DNA of 32,606 nucleotides from Streptosporangiaceae bacterium (lineage in GTDB: Bacteria > Actinomycetota > Actinomycetes > Streptosporangiales > Streptosporangiaceae), in NCBI GenBank assembly GCA_025934635.1, contig JAICWX010000071.1, forward strand, positions 1 through 32,606, read 5' to 3'. Position numbers and translations under genes: made by a program. Of the stretch, positions 30,604-32,606 are shown one piece after another. The notes under the pieces are model-generated. The model was not told the DNA's origin. It ran no database searches and was given only the letters and a program-made list of their open reading frames with translations. Position 1 is the stretch's first letter, and each line of letters begins with the position of its first letter.

Positions 30604-31422
30604 GTGAATTCATCGCACAGTCACCGCCGCCCGCCCAAGGTCAGGCGGACGGGCAGGCACGCTAAACCATCGCCCACGCAGAACGTGGTGGGGACGGCCT
30701 ACAAGGCCGCCCCGGCGATGGCGATCGCGGGCGCGCTCATCGCCGCCCCGTCGGCCCAGGCCGCCACCCAGATCCCGGCCCTGGCCAGCGCGGTCGCCGG
30801 GCAGACGTACACCCCCGCCCAGGCCGCCGCCCAGGCGCCCGTCCAGACCGCCGCGGTCGTCACCCAGGCCCACACCGATGCCCTCGTCATCCACCATGAG
30901 CCGGCCCGCCACTACACCGTCCGGCCAGGTGACACGCTGTCCTCGATCGCGCAGCGGTTCTACGGCAACTCGGCCCGCTGGCAATGGATATTCCAGGCCA
31001 ACCGGTCCCGGGTAAAGAACCCGGACATGATCTTCGCGGGCGAAGTGCTCACCATTCCCTTCAAGGCACCGCCCCGCAGCCAGGCCGGCACTCCCGCCAT
31101 GCCCACCGCGCTGACCACCACCTCGACCCTGAGCGGGACGCTGAGCTGCCACGGGCTCGAGGAACTGTGGGAAGAGGCCGGCGGCTCGCACGCCCAGGCC
31201 TTCATGGCCGCCGAGATCGCCATGGCCGAATCCAGCGGGCGGCAGTTCGCCACCGGCCCGTTCGGCGAGCGCGGCTACTGGCAGATCAACACGAACCACG
31301 GCTCGCTGTCCACCTACGACCCGCTGGGCAACGCCAAGGCCGCCGTCATCATCTCCAGCAACGGCACCAACTGGCACCCCTGGACCACCTTCACCACCGG
31401 CGCCTTCCACGGCCGCTGCTAG
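30604..31422 (+). CDS. Secreted LysM protein with lysozyme-like (transglycosylase) domain
   Basis: A 272-residue cell-wall-active protein. A basic N-terminus (1-35) is followed by a signal helix (APAMAIAGALIAAPSAQA, cleavage near residue 53). The LysM peptidoglycan-binding domain spans 103-152 (HYTVRPGDTLSSIAQRFYGN to AGEVLTIPF), then a Thr/Pro linker. A lysozyme-like domain covers 183-272: E209 in AMAESSGRQ is the likely catalytic Glu, with GYWQIN and the closing TNWHPWTTFTTGAF typical of actinomycete transglycosylases and Rpf relatives. GTG at 30604 is served by AAGGGAG; an in-frame upstream TTG is less likely. It probably remodels peptidoglycan. Monocistronic, with a long leader and a strong terminator. 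Confidence 0.9.
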   Translation: MNSSHSHRRPPKVRRTGRHAKPSPTQNVVGTAYKAAPAMAIAGALIAAPSAQAATQIPALASAVAGQTYTPAQAAAQAPVQTAAVVTQAHTDALVIHHEPARHYTVRPGDTLSSIAQRFYGNSARWQWIFQANRSRVKNPDMIFAGEVLTIPFKAPPRSQAGTPAMPTALTTTSTLSGTLSCHGLEELWEEAGGSHAQAFMAAEIAMAESSGRQFATGPFGERGYWQINTNHGSLSTYDPLGNAKAAVIISSNGTNWHPWTTFTTGAFHGRC

Positions 31423-31450
31423 TAGTCGCACGAGCGGGCACAGGCACGCG

Positions 31451-31476
31451 CCCGGCCCGGATGATCCCGGGCCGGG
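31451..31476. terminator. Bidirectional terminator hairpin
   Basis: CCCGGCCCGG (31451-31460) and CCGGGCCGGG (31467-31476) form a perfect 10-bp stem with a 6-base loop in the gap between the convergent LysM and AhpD-like genes. Confidence 0.85.
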
Positions 31477-31495
31477 CCGCCCGTCGCCCGGCCGG

Positions 31496-31981
31496 TCAGC
31501 TCGTCATGCCGTCGAACATTCCGGGCTCGTAGGAACCCCCCTTCTGCCGGACGATCACGCCGAGCCGGTTGGCTGCGTTGATCATGGCGATCCCGCCGAC
31601 CAGCGTCGCGATCTGGTCGTCGTCGTAGTGCTTGCGCACCTGGGCCCAGGTCTCGTCGGACACGCCGTGGCTGGCATCGGCGAGGCGGGTGCCCTCCTCG
31701 GCCAGCGCCAGCGCGGCCTGCTCGGCCTCGGTGAATACGGTGGTCTCGCGCCAGGCGGCGACCAGGTTGAGCCGGACCGCGGTCTCGCCGGCGGCGGCCG
31801 CCTCCTTGGTATGGAGGTCGACGCACCAGCCGCAGCCGTTGATCTGGCTGCAGCGCAGCCCCACCAGTTCCTGGGTGGACTTCGGTAGCGTCGACTGCGC
31901 GAGCACCATGCTGGCGCCAGCGAAACGCTTGGCGAACCTGGCACCGATCTCGTTGCCGAACATGTTGAACCGGGGTTCCAT
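31496..31981 (-). CDS. Carboxymuconolactone decarboxylase/AhpD-family protein
   Basis: A 161-residue AhpD-fold protein with the redox motif C50-G-W-C53 and H57 in INGCGWCVDLHTKEA, so it is an alkylhydroperoxidase-like disulfide enzyme rather than a true decarboxylase. MEPRFNMFGN is the usual N-terminus and marks the ATG at 31981, with GAGGAC upstream. Genes of this family are the classic neighbours and targets of ECF41 sigma factors, and the divergent gene at 32107 is such a factor. A TGTCACA-N16-CATC promoter (32059-32033) stands 52 bases before the start. It is probably part of an oxidative or envelope stress unit. Confidence 0.92.
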   Translation of the reverse strand: MEPRFNMFGNEIGARFAKRFAGASMVLAQSTLPKSTQELVGLRCSQINGCGWCVDLHTKEAAAAGETAVRLNLVAAWRETTVFTEAEQAALALAEEGTRLADASHGVSDETWAQVRKHYDDDQIATLVGGIAMINAANRLGVIVRQKGGSYEPGMFDGMTS

Positions 31982-32032
31982 GATGGTGTCCTCACTCGTG
32001 ACATTGCGTGCTCCCGGACGGAACGAACACGA

Positions 32033-32059
32033 GATGCCGGCCGGCCGGTCCCTGTGACA
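32033..32059 (-). promoter_or_regulatory. ECF41-type promoter of the AhpD-like gene
   Basis: On the minus strand TGTCACA (32059-32053) is followed after exactly 16 bases by CATC (32036-32033). The ECF41 consensus as I know it is TGTCACA-N16-CGTC, so only one base differs. Confidence 0.7.
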
Positions 32060-32071
32060 GCGCCGTCCCGG

Positions 32072-32098
32072 TGTCACAAAACGCCGCCGCCTAGTGTC
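32072..32098 (+). promoter_or_regulatory. ECF41-type promoter of the sigma factor gene
   Basis: TGTCACA (32072-32078) is followed after exactly 16 bases by TGTC (32095-32098), one base different from the ECF41 -10 CGTC, and ends 8 bases before the ATG at 32107. This suggests autoregulation and a very short or absent leader. Confidence 0.7.
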
Positions 32099-32106
32099 TG
32101 GTGGAT

Positions 32107-32606
32107 ATGAACCGCGACGCCCGCCACGACCCCGCCACGGAGGACCCCGCCACGGAGGACCCCGCCACCGAGGACCCCGCCACCGAGGACCCCGGTACGG
32201 GGGACCCCGGTACGGAGGATCCCGCCACCGGGGCATTCCTCGCCCACCGCAACCTGCTGTTCACCGTCGCCTACGAGATGCTCGGCTCGGCCGCCGACGC
32301 CGAAGACGTCCTGCAGGAGACCTGGCTGCGCTGGGCGGGCGTCGACCTCGGCATCGTGCGCGATCAGCGCGCCTACCTGGTCCGGATCACCACCCGCCAG
32401 GCGCTGATCCGGCTGCGCACGCTCGGCCGCCGCAAGGAGTCCTACGTCGGCCCCTGGCTGCCCGAGCCGCTGCTGACCGCGCCCGACGTAGCCGAGGACG
32501 TCGAGCTGGCCGACAGCGTCTCGACGGCGATGCTGCTGGTGCTGGAGACCCTCACCCCGACCGAGCGGGCGGTATTCGTGCTGCGCGAGGTGTTCGGCCT
32601 GGCCTA
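32107..32606 (+). CDS. ECF sigma factor, ECF41 (SigJ-like) group, partial
   Basis: The gene runs off the right edge; 166 codons are present. After an acidic N-terminal repeat (residues 8-42) comes sigma region 2 (AFLAHRNLLFTVAYEMLGSA, EDVLQETWLRW, RAYLVRITTRQALIRLR), then the start of region 4 (LETLTPTERAVFVLREVFGL). The sequence of region 2, the linker (SYVGPWLPEPLL) and the divergent AhpD-like gene identify the ECF41 group. Its members carry a SnoaL-like C-terminal domain that controls activity instead of an anti-sigma factor; that domain would lie beyond the window. Divergent promoters of matching type suggest it activates both itself and the AhpD-like gene. Confidence 0.9.
   Translation, partial: MNRDARHDPATEDPATEDPATEDPATEDPGTGDPGTEDPATGAFLAHRNLLFTVAYEMLGSAADAEDVLQETWLRWAGVDLGIVRDQRAYLVRITTRQALIRLRTLGRRKESYVGPWLPEPLLTAPDVAEDVELADSVSTAMLLVLETLTPTERAVFVLREVFGLA
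32128..32232 (+). repeat. 15-bp tandem repeat (7 units) coding for (DPATE)n in the sigma factor
   Basis: Seven 15-base units start at 32128 and encode DPATE, DPATE, DPATE, DPATE, DPGTG, DPGTE and DPATG. Units 1-2 are identical, as are 3-4, which is typical of recent slippage. It adds an acidic, disordered extension before sigma region 2. Confidence 0.9.

Overview
The window is a high-GC stretch of an actinomycete chromosome (Streptomyces or Streptosporangiales type). This rests on the base composition, a SARP/BTAD regulator with NB-ARC and TPR domains, many TetR/MarR regulators beside redox enzymes, an ECF41-type sigma factor, GTG/TTG starts, and several genes whose -10 box lies exactly 6 bases before the start codon (leaderless transcripts). 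I see no rRNA, tRNA, CRISPR array, transposase or integrase. I cannot name a genus.

Layout. 1-3.4 kb: a VOC protein, a decayed GNAT acetyltransferase, a YciI-like protein, a two-hairpin dispersed repeat plus a 24-bp minisatellite, and a fatty acyl-CoA ligase. 3.4-8.1 kb: an aldo/keto reductase divergent from a TetR, a DHA2-type MFS pump, a MarR whose frame lacks a stop at its natural end and stays open antisense through the pump gene, and a divergent quinone-oxidoreductase-like enzyme. 8.15-8.9 kb: a Phd/VapC-type toxin-antitoxin pair with a perfect operator. 9.2-13.1 kb: an NAD(P)-binding SDR with divergent TetR, a haloperoxidase-like hydrolase, and a zone of small or damaged genes (frameshifted DUF4267-like gene, cupin, internally deleted PNPOx-like gene). 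13.05-18.4 kb: a SARP regulator divergent from an MFS-SDR operon, with three 11-bp direct repeats between them. 18.5-25.7 kb: an acyl-CoA ligase, a LuxR-type ATPase remnant, and a TetR-linked acyl-CoA catabolism group (enoyl-CoA hydratase, acyl-CoA dehydrogenase, hydrolase, class III CoA-transferase). Near-identical palindromes stand at three promoters of this group. 25.8-31.5 kb: a secreted Ig-like/trefoil protein, an operon of luciferase-like monooxygenase, epoxide-hydrolase-like enzyme and Sua5/YciO protein, a second copy of the two-hairpin repeat, and a LysM/lysozyme-like secreted protein behind a long leader. 31.5-32.6 kb: an AhpD-like protein divergent from an ECF41-type sigma factor that runs off the right edge. 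Both have TGTCACA-N16-(C/T)(A/G)TC promoters.

Functionally this is accessory territory: small regulator-enzyme pairs for detoxification and acyl-CoA catabolism, with several genes in decay. The most unusual signal is the duplicated two-hairpin element at about 1.46-1.52 kb and 30.15-30.21 kb. Its base changes preserve pairing (with G-U wobbles) only in RNA of the strand that carries the downstream genes, so it is a candidate structured RNA or regulatory leader.
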